Position numbers and translations under genes: made by a program
Shown: piece after piece, positions 12,113 through 22,650 of the stretch
Layout: every line of letters starts with the position of its first letter
Numbering within the stretch: the first letter of the stretch is position 1
From: Chelonoidis abingdonii
Taxonomy: Eukaryota; Chordata; Testudines; Testudinidae
Reading direction: 5' to 3'
Assembly: GCF_003597395.2 (NCBI RefSeq)
Contig: NC_133770.1
Coordinates: 34,289,486-34,353,485 of the forward strand
DNA: 64,000 bases
The notes under the pieces: generated by a model
What the model saw: the letters and a program-made list of their open reading frames with translations, nothing else
Told to the model about the DNA's origin: nothing
Database searches by the model: none

Positions 12113-12535
12113 CATGGATCTCTGATAAGTGACTTCAATCAAATCTCTGGGTATCCTCAAGATCTTATCATACTGCAAAGGATGCTTTGCACTGGGGACC
12201 CATTACCTCTGCACTGAGGCTAACAGAACTTCAAAGGGAGCATGAACTGGCACACAGGGAGTGTCTTCTCAATATAATATACCTTCACAGAACAGTCTTA
12301 TGTTTTGGCATTGGCTTAAATGGAAGTCACACGCTTCAACATTTACACTAGCATAATCCATTGGCTTCAGTGGAGCGACTCCTAGTTTTTATCAATGTAA
12401 GTGAGAGGAGAATCGGGCTACATGTCTAAGAAGTTATGTGGAATAACTATCACAGATTGACTTTCTCAGGTCTGAAGTCTTTAGAGACAGGGCTGCCAAC
12501 TTTCCCATTTTTCAAAACTGAACACTACAGACCTG

Positions 12536-13686
12536 TGATGGGTTCAGTCACAGAGACTGCATTGGGACTATCACCTAATGTCCTGAAATTACCTCTGAGC
12601 TTGTTTTTCCTGCCATCTTGGGATTCCAGAACCCTGCCTTGTTGAGCCAGACACACTAATTTGCTGCAACACAGACCCAGGTCTGAACCACACCCCCAAA
12701 GCTGCAGACTTTAACTGAGAACCACTCAGCAGGTTACCTATCTCCAGCACCCAGACACCCAGCTCCCAATGGGATCCAAACCCCAAATAAATCCATTTTA
12801 CTCTGTATAAAGATTATACAGGGTAAATTCATAAATTGTCTGCCCTCTATAACACTGATAGAGAGATATGCACTGATATTTACTACCCCAGGTATTAATC
12901 ACTTACTCTGGGTTAATTAATAAACAAAAGTGACTTTATTAAGTATAAAAAGTAGGATTTAAGTGGTGTCAAGTAATAACAGACAGAACAAAGTAAGTTG
13001 CCAAGCAGAATAAAAGAAAACATGCAAGTCTAAGCCTAATACATTTAAGAAACTGAATACAGGTAAATCTCACTCTCAGAGATGTTCCAATAAGCTTCTT
13101 TCACAGACTAGACTCCTTCTTAAATTGGGCCCAATCCTTTCCCCTGGTACAGTTCTTGTTAGTTCCAGCTCAGGTGGTAACTAGGGGATTTCTTGTGACC
13201 GGCAGCCTCCTTCGTTCTGTTCCACCCCCTTTTATAGCTTTGGCACAAGGCAGGAATTTTATGTCTCTCTGGGTCCCCACCACTCCTTCTAAATGGAAAA
13301 GCACCAGGTTTAAGATGGATTCCAGTACCAGGTGACATGATCACATGTCACTGTATGACCTCATTCTCCATTCTGTCAGGGCTGACCTGCACATACTCAG
13401 GAAGATTTGTGAGTAAACAGAGCCAGTCACAACCAATTGTCCTAGTCAATGGGAGCCATCAAGATTCCAAGCCACTTTGCGTAGTTACAATAGGACTTCA
13501 GAGTAGTACTTCGTATTTCTAGCTTCAGATACAAGAATGATACATTCACACAAACAGGATGAACACACTCAGTAGATTATAAGCTTTGTAAGGATATCTT
13601 ACAAGAGACCTTTTGCATAAAGCATATTCCAGTTACATTATTTTTACACGCATTAGCATATTTCCATAAAACATATGGAGTGCTCA
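12536..13686 (-). mobile_element. Solo LTR of an endogenous retrovirus
   Basis: On the minus strand the element begins TG (13686-13685) and ends CA (12537-12536) and is flanked by CCTG at 12532-12535 and 13687-13690, a 4 bp target duplication. On the minus strand it carries a clear TATA box, CTATAAAAGG (13237-13228), and a downstream AATAAA (12940-12935), in the order expected for U3 and R. No internal retroviral genes adjoin it, so it is a solo LTR left by recombination. I recall it as a common turtle LTR family. Confidence 0.85.
13228..13237 (-). promoter_or_regulatory. TATA box of the LTR
   Basis: CTATAAAAGG on the minus strand within the LTR, near the middle of the element; about 290 bases upstream of its poly(A) signal. 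Confidence 0.7.
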
Positions 13687-14615
13687 CCTGCAGAGCCGGG
13701 CTGGGAGGAGATGATGCAGAGCCTGCCTGCCTGCCCAATCAGAGCACGGTGAAGCAGAGGAGGCGGGGTCGTTCCCCAGAGCCAGGGGCCAGAAAGAGCC
13801 AAGGCCCTGGGAGGCTGAGAAGGCGGGCCAGGCCATCATGGACAGTGAGCCTAACCGCCGGTCCTGCTCCTCAAACGCTGCATGCTGTCAGGATCCCTCC
13901 TCTGGGCAGTGCCAGTACATACTTCTCCACTGGAGCCAGGAGCCAGTTCCTCAGATAAACTTCTCTCCGTCAGCTGAGTTCCTCCAGCAGCAGCTATTCC
14001 TCTCACCCTCCCGGTAGCTGAGGCCAATTGTGGTTACTGCAGTAACCAGAATTTGGTCCAGCAATGCTGACTGGGCACTGCACAGGTCCCCTTTCAACCA
14101 GACCTATCGGTTGAAAACCAAATACCTGGCAACCCTATTTAGGGAGAAGGCTAGGTATACGTGTTTACTTTTCACTCAGATACTTGATGGGATGTTCCTT
14201 AAGTTTAATAAACATTTACTTTTTACTATGCCACTATTGTTCTGCTCACTGGGAGCTGTAATTAACATCAGTGGTAGTCTGTGTGGTTTGCTTTGTAATC
14301 TTTTGTGCTACCACACTGAAATTGCTGTAAAATTTGTGTTTGACCTGTGTCCTTGCACTGTGTGGACTGTTCTGCCTTGTGGCAAGGGTTAAGCTGTAGA
14401 CTGTTATAGACCTTTTAAACACATAAACAGTGGATTGTACAGCATGGATTTACTAGAAAGTATCTCTTATGTTACATATATTACGTATATTACATATTTT
14501 TCAGCCAAAGAAAACAAAACCCAACCTATGATTCACCTTAGGTCTCTACTGATTATCACCAAACACTTTATTCAGAAGTTCTCGTTGCTCCCAGGATTTT
14601 TCACTACATGACTGA

Positions 14616-14894
14616 CATTATATCTACACTACCTCAGCTACAGCAGCAGAGGTGTGCCGCTATAGCGCAATCGTGTAGATGCTTCCTACATTGATGGAAG
14701 GGGTTTTCCAGTCAAGGTAGTTAATCCCCTTCTCTGAGAAATGGTTCTGAGGTCAATGGAAGAATTCTTCCATCAACCTAGCTGCATCTACAGTGGGGTT
14801 AGGCCAACCTAACTGTGTCACACAAGACACAAATTTTTTCGCAGCCTTGAGTGATCTAGCTAGGTCAACCTAAGGTTTAGATGTCAACTCGGCC
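14616..14894. mobile_element. Harbinger-type MITE
   Basis: The element has the 'atctacactac' type left end and a right end GATGTCAACTCGGCC, with TGA on both sides (14613-14615, 14895-14897). An internal stem pairs TGGAAGGGGTTTTCCA at the left with TGGAAGAATTCTTCCA further right; each is itself palindromic. It belongs to the same terminal-sequence group as 6295, 10566, 20068 and 24652. Confidence 0.7.
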
Positions 14895-15831
14895 TGAGAG
14901 GCAAATCCTGAATTCCTTTCTGAGGCAAACTCCCACTGAAAAACTGAGGGCCAAACTATGCTCAGAGCCTACTTGGAGGTGCAAGGAACTTCCCCTCTCC
15001 CTCCCTGCTACATAGCAACTGAGCTCAAGGGGTGTTTCTGCAAGTAGTATTTCTGTGTACAAAGATTCTCCTGCTGCCAATTTAAAGACATCACAAGGAT
15101 CAGTCCTTCCCTTACTGTGTGTGGAGAACTTTGATTACTCATGAACAGTGAGGACTGAATAACCTCCATAGTACAGAAACTAAGGAAACCACAGTAACCT
15201 CAAACTCCCACATCCTTAGTGGTCTAAATGAATGTCATCCTACTGAGGCCAATGGAGTGATCTCAGTTTACACCAACTCAGGATCTGGCCCATCTTCTCT
15301 AGGGGGTGTTGCATATCTACAAGGCAAAAATCTCCTCTCAAACCTCTTCTAGAGAAACTACCATTTTACGTGCATCCTGTTCATCTATTCTTTCTGAAAG
15401 CAAGAGCTACTCAAAAATCATCTCTAGTCTGCGGTGCAGACTGCCCCAGCCAAGTAAACTACTAACTGCAATTATTTTTATACAAGTCCACAGTCATTGC
15501 TATAATCAACAACTGTAAAGAGGCTTTAGCTCTGTCTTACAGTTAGCCTTTAAAGGGTCAAATACATATCCAGCATTAATTCATTGATGCCAGTGCCCTT
15601 ACAGCAAGGATGAAGCTGGCCCAGAGTGACTGTGCATTGGTAATGCACTGCTTATATTCTACATGTGGCTTGTGTTTGACCTGTCTTTCAATGAAAAGAA
15701 TATTGGAAAAAATCTGCCTAGGCTTTTGCTGATCTCACCTGGATTAGTGTTTATCCTGTTGGTTTGTGTAGCCTACTCACCCTTCTGCTTGAGGTTTTCT
15801 TCAGCTGGCAAGTCAGGGGAGAGAACCATAG

Positions 15832-16470
15832 AAATGTAGGGCTGGAAGGGACCTCAAGAGGTCATCTGGTCCATCCCCCACACTGAGGCAGGATTAAGCA
15901 CACCTAGAACACCCTGACAAGTGATTGTCTAACCTGCTCTTAAAAGCTTCTGATAAGGAGGATTCTACAGCCTCCCTTGGTAGTTCCAATGCTTAACTAT
16001 CCATATAGTTGGAAAAATTTTCCTAATACCTATCCTAAATCTCCCCTGCTGCAAACTAAGCCGATTACTTCTTGTCCAACCCTTGATGGACATAAAGGAC
16101 AATTGATCAGTGTTCTCTTTGTAACACCCTTTTACATAGTTGAAGACTGTTGTTAGGGTTCCAGTCCACCTTCTCTTCGCTACTGTAAACATGCCCAGTT
16201 CTTTCAACCTTCCCTGATAGGTCAGGTTTTCTAAATCTCTTAGCATTTTCGTTGCCTCCTCTGGATTCTCTCCAATTTGTCCACATCTTGCTTAAAGTAT
16301 GGTGCCCAAAACTGGCCTCACCGTGCTGAGGAGAATGGAACAATTACCTCCTGTGTTTTACATAGGGCATTCATGTTAACAAACACCCCAGAATGACATT
16401 TCCATTTTTTGCCACAACATCACACTGCTGAGTTATATTCAATTTGTGATCCCAATCCTCGTCTGCCTAG
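15832..16470 (-). mobile_element. CR1 LINE 3' end
   Basis: Read on the minus strand this ends in the CR1 3' tail (GAGGTCCCTTCCAGCCCTAC... at 15860-15838), the typical 'ggaagggacctcaagaggtcatctggtcca' block in complement. The upstream part (towards 16470) corresponds to the last coding and 3' non-coding part of CR1 ('ccagaatgacatttcc' block). 5' truncated, as most CR1 copies are. Confidence 0.85.
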
Positions 16471-16700
16471 CCAGTTCATTTTATGTGTAGAACTTTGATG
16501 ATTGGACTCATCATCAGTTTGGTATTTCAATTCGATCTGGTACTTTTCAGGAGGGAAAGATTCACTAAGGTCAACTCTATCCGCTTTTGGCTGAGTGAAT
16601 AATCAGCATATGAAGCACAGAGAGAGAATTTTGTATTATTTTCCCATTATCCAAATCTCCTTTTCTGGTATTCTCAATTTTCCTAGTCTCCCTGCTTTAC

Positions 16701-16762
16701 AGCTTGTCTACATGGGGAACTTGCCTGGAATAGCTATTCTACCTGTCTGTTTTAGGGACTTA
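16701..16762 (+). repeat. MITE end fragment
   Basis: CTTGTCTACATGGGGAACTT and GGAATAGCTATTCTACC match the right end of the element at 17461-17670 in complement. Only one end is present. Confidence 0.5.
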
Positions 16763-16794
16763 TTTGGCCCCCATCAGCACAGCATCTGACCACC

Positions 16795-17262
16795 TCGCAA
16801 ACCCCTTGGCTATAGCGAAGTGCTACAATCCTCATTTTACAGATGGAGAACTGAGGCACAGAAAGACTAAGGCCAGACCCTTGTGGTGTTTAGATGTTGC
16901 TTGTAATTATTAGAACTGGGAGCACTGGCTTTTCGGAGTCTGAATGGACAGGAAACAGAAAGGAGGGGAGAGGAGTTGAGGAGGCAGAGTAATAGTTACA
17001 GAGACTGCAGCAGCAGCTTGGTAAAGAGGTTTCCACTTTAAAAATAAAGTCTTTTTGAAGTTTGTTAGTACCTTGTCTGGTTGATACAACAACCCTCAAA
17101 GGTATTTAGGTGCCTAACTCTCCTTGACATCAGTGGGAGTTAATACCTTTGAGGATCTGGGCCTAAATGACTTGCCCAGGGTCACACAGGAAGCCTGGGG
17201 CAGAGCAGGGATAGGAATCCAGGTCTTGCAAGTCCTAGGCTAGCACCCAGGGCTGACAAGAG
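16795..17262 (-). mobile_element. MIR-type SINE interrupted by a MITE
   Basis: Segments 16830-16870 (TTTTACAGATGGAGAACTGAGGCACAG...) and 17167-17262 (TGACTTGCCCAGGGTCACACAGG...) are the two consecutive parts of one core-SINE of MIR type in complement. They join perfectly once 16871-17163 and one TAA are removed. The element is an old copy, and the split fixes the insertion order. Confidence 0.75.
16871..17163. mobile_element. Harbinger-type MITE inserted into a MIR
   Basis: The 293 bp element runs from GGCCAGACCCTT to GAGGATCTGGGCC, imperfect inverted termini, with TAA at 16868-16870 and 17164-17166. The target is a MIR SINE whose two halves become contiguous when the element is removed. Its right third is a palindrome (CAAAGGTATTTAGGTGCC against GGGAGTTAATACCTTTGAGG) related to the MITE at 4238-4400. 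Confidence 0.75.
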
Positions 17263-17460
17263 GCAGAGGAAGGGAGGGCAATTGTACTGGGCCTGAGCTC
17301 AGGGGAGGGCCCCAAAACCTCGATAACATCTGTGTAAACAAAGTGAAATGGGAGGGGAGGGGAGCCTCAGCAAAGGTGATGTTCTGAGGCCCAACATTTC
17401 TCTCAACAGGACTGTTAGCACCCTATCCCCTGGATCGTCCTGTCTCCCCTATTGTGGTAT
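17263..17460. other. Intergenic, nothing recognised
   Basis: Short purine-rich stretch with no coding or repeat signature that I recognise. Confidence 0.4.
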
Positions 17461-17670
17461 AGCTCCCCATGTAGACACTCTATTGCAGAATAAATCCCAT
17501 CATTCCAGGATAATTTTTGGGCACTTCCAAAGCCGAGAAATTATTCTGAAATAAAACCACCTTCATCTGAAATAGAGTGTCTGGAACTGAACTATCACGG
17601 AGCAGCCATCACAGAACAGCTTATTCCACAATAGCTATTCTGGTCAATTTCTCCGTATAGACAAGCCCTT
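17461..17670. mobile_element. MITE with 'gtagacactctattgc' ends
   Basis: The left end (CTCCCCATGTAGACACTCTATTGCAGAATAA) and right end (TTATTCCACAATAGCTATTCTGG...CTCCGTATAGACAAG) are imperfect inverted repeats. The interior also shows short inverted pairs (GAATAAATCCCATC, GAAATTATTCTG). Probably the same broad group as the other 'gtctac' MITEs; no target duplication resolved. Confidence 0.6.
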
Positions 17671-18944
17671 ACTTCCCCCGTGTACAGGCCCATAACAATT
17701 ATCTAGAAGTTAAGGAAAGAGCATTAGGCTTTAAGATTTCAGGTTCCATTTCAACAAAAGCTTTACTATCCAGAGACAGTTAAAGGAGAGGATTAAACTT
17801 CCATCTGTTTGCCTTGGGGGGACAGAGCAGGGAAATCCGAGAGAGGTTTCAAGAGATACTCGCATGATAATATTGCACATTCATTAGGCAGTAAAGTCTC
17901 AGATAAGACAGTATCTACTCGGGAGTCATTCCAGTCACCAACTTAAATAGCTTTTAAAAAGAGTATTTTATACACAACAGACTGGAAAGACTCCTTCAAA
18001 GCCATTCCACTAGATTGCACGATTACAAATGATGTCTTTAGGGCATATGCCATCTATAGCTAAAAAATCCTTATAAAAAGTGGTGGGAAAATGCCCTGCT
18101 CTTTCATTGCAAATGAAACGCAAACCACAATATCGGGGTTTCATAAAATGCCAAGAGCAGTTAAATTATATTAAGGAATAATGGCTTTATTTCTTGTGGG
18201 CCCAAAGGTTCCTTCTGCTTCTGTGAGCTGTGTGGAGCAAAAAGCAGCTGATCTAGAGAAGAATGCTGAAGAGGGAGGAAGCCTTTGCACACATGTGCCA
18301 TAGCAATCAGGCTCTCTGGCGGGGAGAATCAGCCACTCTTCATGGTATCGTCCCCCTGTGATCCTATGAGGAATATCCCTATAAGTTAACACTGAACCTA
18401 TCGGCATTCACTTACTCAGGTTCCCCCAGTATGAGGGGAATTCATTCTTTCCAAGGGGGATTTGAGGACTGGCAGCTGGTGTGAATGCTATGCAATCACA
18501 GCCCTTCCAGGCTGGGAGAGATGGGCTGTCTGGTACCAGTATGGAAGCATAAGTCTCAACAAGGATGTCTCAATATCCATTCAAGTTAGAGGCCAAATCC
18601 CTTTGCAATCCATAAAGGGGGCAAGTTGGCTCTATTGTTTTATTCTTGGTTATTATTTTTGGTTGTACAATCAAATCAGATGATTTGTTTGTGATGTGCT
18701 TGTGCTCCACGTAATAGTCCAATGGATTCAGTTTTCAAATTATGTGTCACTCTCAACCCATTCAAAGACATTATCTTGAAGACAAGTCAAACACCCGGCC
18801 TATGGACCAGATCCAGCTTTATTTATAAAAGCAATGTGGCAAGTTCAAATTCTACTAAGAACTACTTTTTATAGTGAAAAGATACATTGCTCAAGGCCTC
18901 AAAAACCAGTTTGAAATTTAAAACAAATGAGCTACACTAACAAC
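17671..18944. other. Intergenic, nothing recognised
   Basis: No exon, RNA gene or recognised repeat. The composition is ordinary and open frames are short and without family features. Confidence 0.4.
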
Positions 18945-18959
18945 AATAGGCAACACCAC

Positions 18960-19170
18960 TGTGTGCAATTCATAGGCTGGAAGGGTGCTGTCTTGCAGGT
19001 GAGATGCCACGTCCTGACCATGTGTGGCCATTGAAATATCCTATAGAACTTTTCACCCAAAATGAGACGTTAACTTTAGAATCTTAGCCACCTTCCATCC
19101 CCAGTATTACATCCCACCTACCTACACCTTCCCTACCATTTCAGATGGAGAAGTTATTCTGAACTCTCTC
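18960..19170 (+). repeat. Old non-LTR element tail (tentative)
   Basis: GCAGGTGAGATGCCACGTCCTGACC, TGTGGCCATTGAA and the following 'ttttcaccca' resemble a widespread amniote repeat tail ('tcctgactacttgtggtcattaaa'). The class is uncertain. Confidence 0.35.
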
Positions 19171-19254
19171 TCTTAAAAATGGTTGTGTAGTGTTAGAGGA
19201 GTAGAACAGCTGCTCTGGTGGGTGACTGGATATTTTCAGTGTCACTGGGAAGCA

Positions 19255-19858
19255 GTGGCAATAGAAAGATTATATTACTTCTGTATTTGGCAATGGTGCA
19301 ACCGTCGCTGTAATACTGTGTCCACTTCTGGTGATCACAGCTGAAGAAGGTTGTTAAAATATTGGAGAGGTTTCAGAGAAGTGTCATGAGAACAATTAGA
19401 GGATTGGAAAACATATCTTACAGTGAAAGACTTAAGGAGATCAGTCTATTTAGCTTATCAAGAGAAGATTACAGTGTGATTTATCACAGTGTATAAGTAC
19501 CTACATAGGGAACAGAAATTTGATAATAGAGGACTCGTCAAACTGGCAAACAAAGGTATAAAAAAGATCCAATGACTGAAAGTTGAAGCCAGACAAATTC
19601 AGACAAGAAATAAAGTGCAAATTATTAACAATGAGCATAATTAACCCTTGGAACAACTTACCAAGAACTGTGGTGGGGTCTTCCCCACTGGAAATTTTAA
19701 AATCAAGATTCAATTTTTTTTAAATATATGCTCTTGTTCAAACACAGCTATTGGACTTGAAGCAAGAATTAATTCAGGGAAGTCCTATGGCCTGTGTTAT
19801 ACAGGAGGTCAAACTCGATGATCACAGAGGTCCTTTACAATCAATGAATCTATGCAAA
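19255..19858 (+). mobile_element. CR1 LINE 3' end
   Basis: The plus strand reads through the end of CR1 ORF2 ('tactgtgtccacttctggtgatcaca', 'tctatttagcttatcaa', 'tggaacaacttaccaag') and finishes with the tail 'ggtcaaactcgatgatcacagaggtcc' and AATCTATG at 19848. Several small indels break the reading frame. 5' truncated. Confidence 0.8.
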
Positions 19859-20067
19859 GTCAGTCTAGTGCTTTTGGATTAAAGGTGCTTTAAAAATGCA
19901 ACTTATCATTAATACACTCTCTAGTGGGAACAATCAATACTAATGGTGTCCCTTTCAGTTTTCTGTTGCATCCAATCTTCATTTTTACGCAAGGTGTCAG
20001 AAGTATGAGGGGAAACATTTTCCTTTAATACTGAGAAGCAAATCCTGCCCCTTCCTCCTTGGTCATG

Positions 20068-20315
20068 CGGGTTTATCTACAGAGCTGCTGGCAGCAAGCT
20101 TCCCAGCCAGGGCTGACAGACTTGGCCTTGCAGGGCTCATGCTAGAACTCTAAAAATAGCTATGTGGACAATGCTTTGAAGTTGGGCATTGAGTATCAGA
20201 GCCCAAGCTGCAACTTCAGAGCACTGTCTACACAGCTATTTTTAGAGCACTAGCACAAGCCCAAGTCTATGGTGCTGGGCTGGGAGGCTCGTTGTCACCG
20301 GATATGTAGACACCC
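20068..20315. mobile_element. Harbinger-type MITE
   Basis: GCGGGTTTATCTACAGAG at the left mirrors GGATATGTAGACACCC at the right. Inside, AACTCTAAAAATAGCTATGTGGACA pairs with TGTCTACACAGCTATTTTTAGAGCACT, a stem of more than 20 bp. Non-coding. Confidence 0.65.
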
Positions 20316-21767
20316 AGGGTAGGGAGACCCAGGTGCACCAGAATCAGAGGGGACAGGATTTGGAAAGCCCACTTAGGAAGTCTGCAGGGTCCATAGTTAC
20401 CCTATATACTATCAAGCCTCACTCTCTACGTACTTCCATCACTTTGGTTTGGAATGAAGTGGGGTGGCCTGGTGTAGGAAGTAATGTGGGACCAGTGGAT
20501 CCATGAATATACAAATCCAACAACCACTGCACCCCATGTAGTGGGGATACAGTTATTGCAGGGGGCTACTGCAGTCTCTGGCATTCTGTCTTGGCCACAG
20601 AGTGGGGAAGAACTTGCTGAACTCCTCTCCACAAAGCCCAGCCAGTTGACTGGTTCAGGGATGAAGTTGTGCATGGCCCTGAGTCATTTGGTTCCATTTC
20701 CTGCCACTAGCAGCTGACGACTCGTATTTATTCCCAGGTTTTTTTTTAAGTCTTTGCTTTTGGGGGAAAGTGGGCATAGACACACTCAGCAATAATTATT
20801 GCTATGTCTCTCCTGTTTCGTCCTTTTGCCAATTACTTACTTTACCCACATTGCTGCAAGACAGCATTTTCCCCCCAAAGAGAAGAAACATCTCCTCCAG
20901 CCTCAGTCACGGCAGGAACATATTGGGAGGTGCTTCTGAGAATGAGGTTTAGGAAATTGACATGCTCAGAATCTGACCTACATGCAAATACATGAAACAT
21001 TCTGAAGGCTACTATACATCTGGCTCCTCTCATCCTTCTTCCTATGGAAAATACACTCACAGCAGTGTTTCTTTTTATACACTCGCAGCTGTGCTTGAAT
21101 CTGTTGCTCATGATTAGACCTGACCTCATAGTCCTAGAGATAGGAAGTCCTCTTTTTAACTACGGAGCAGGTTCAGCCTCAGCAGAAGCAGTGCAAACTT
21201 CCCCACATTACTCCACCACTGTGCCTTCACTAGAAATGAGGTTGCAGTTCAGCTTAAATCCTCATTTGATACTTTGACCTGTCTGCTAAGATTGACAGCT
21301 AGGATGTCAGTTGCGGTGGTGGTAATTTTTGTGATCAGAACACTTGCCTACTGGAAACTGATCCAAGATACACACCAGATACACACATACATAACCTACT
21401 CTACAAGCTAAGAGTAGTTTTGGACCTAGATGTGAAAGGTTCTCTCTTCAATTATCAAATCCACTGAGACTTGCAGTCCCCTGGTGGTTTTTTTAAATAT
21501 ATTTTTGGAAAAACGCCATGGTGACGTGTGCCTTAGATATGCAATATAGACATGAGTCGCATGGAAAAACACCATTTACTGAAAGTACATTAAACGTACA
21601 GCATTTAAACCAAACTCAGCAGAGTCTTCCTACCAAATTCTAGACTATCCCTGGGTCTGACCAGTAACTATCTATCTTAGGCATTTATATGGCACCCAGT
21701 ACTGTAATATCTAAGTGCCTCAGTCTTTCCTGTGTTTAACCTCAGAACAGAGAGAGGGAAGTGCTTT
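20316..21767. other. Intergenic, nothing recognised
   Basis: I see no gene or repeat family here. Overlapping open frames at 20426-20717 and 20770-21277 occur on both strands without domain features. Confidence 0.4.
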
Positions 21768-21828
21768 TATCCTCCTTTAACAAACAGGGAACTGAGGTAC
21801 AGAGAGGCCCAAGATCACACAGGAAGTT
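21768..21828 (-). mobile_element. MIR-type SINE fragment
   Basis: ACAGGGAACTGAGGTACAGAGAGGCCC and AGATCACACAGGAAG match the MIR core in complement. Confidence 0.6.
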
Positions 21829-22114
21829 TCTGTGTGTAACCTTGTTATCTGAATGGCAATGGAATGTATGTGGTTCCTATAGATAAGATAAACATTTCTG
21901 TACAGCCCTGGAATGGTCTCAGACAGTCAGAGCACAGGAATTCTCTACAACACCTGCCCCAGATGCAAAGTATTTTTTTATGGAAGGCACAGTAAGCAAA
22001 TCCCTACATTGTAACTGAGTGCTGGCATTAGTAAATGTTCAATATGGAGATCCTTGAACTCTAACTTGCTATTCAAACCTCACCAATCATATGTTCACAA
22101 CAAACATGGCTGGG

Positions 22115-22436
22115 TTACATAAGAACATACGAATGGCTCTACTGGGTCAGACCAAAGGTCCATCTAGCCCAGTCTTCTGACAGGGGCCAATGCCAGGTGC
22201 TTCACAGGGAATGAACAGAACAGGCAATCATCAGGTGATCCATCTCATTGCCCATTCCCAGCTTCTGGCAAACAGAGGCTAGGGAAACCATCCCTGCCCA
22301 TCCTGGCTAATAGCCATTGATGGACCTATCCTCCATTAATTTAGCTAGTTCTTTTTTGAACCCTGTTATAGTCTTGGACTTCACAACATTCTCTAGCAAA
22401 GAGTTCCACAGGTTGACTGTGAGTTGTCTAGTTTGG
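22115..22436 (-). mobile_element. CR1 LINE 3' tail (young-type)
   Basis: The complement of the tail block 'gggtcagaccaaaggtccatctagcccagt' is seen at 22144-22174, followed by the CR1 end region through 'ccattgatggacctatcctccattaat' and 'gagttccacaggttgactgtg'. The same family tail occurs in plus orientation at 63460-63693. Confidence 0.9.
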
Positions 22437-22499
22437 TTACGGTTGATTGGCCTATGATCAGCGGTCACTTTACCTCTCTGTGACTCTGTTTCCCCTCCC

Positions 22500-22650
22500 A
22501 CCCTTTCCCTGCATTGACCACTTAAACTGTAAGCTCTTTGAAGTGGATGCTGTCTCTTCAAACGCATACGTATAGCTCCTAGCAAAATAGGGCCCAAATC
22601 TGAATTGGGGGTCTGTAGACACTATCGTAATGAAAGTATTAATAAATTAA
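22500..22650 (+). mobile_element. CR1/L2-clade LINE tail
   Basis: CTGTAAGCTCTTTGAAGTGG...TAGCTCCTAGCAAAATAGGGCCC matches the recurrent amniote tail that usually ends 'gcgcctagcacaatggggtcc', followed by an AATAATAATA-like tail. Similar tails lie at 28822 and 34229. Confidence 0.6.

Larger units (their letters stand above)
12488..14137. mobile_element. hAT-like element split by a retroviral LTR
   Basis: CAGGGCTGCCAAC at the left pairs with CTGGCAACCCTA at the right as imperfect inverted termini. The flanks are TTTAGAGA (12480-12487) and TTTAGGGA (14138-14145), an 8 bp duplication with one difference. Removing the LTR at 12536-13686 and one CCTG copy leaves about 495 bp of non-coding, partly GC-rich sequence. 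The left and right parts would not be seen as one element without this. Confidence 0.65.

Noticed and set aside
14030..14392. 120-codon hydrophobic open frame
   Set aside because: It starts inside the right end of a hAT-like element and crosses its boundary; no family features.
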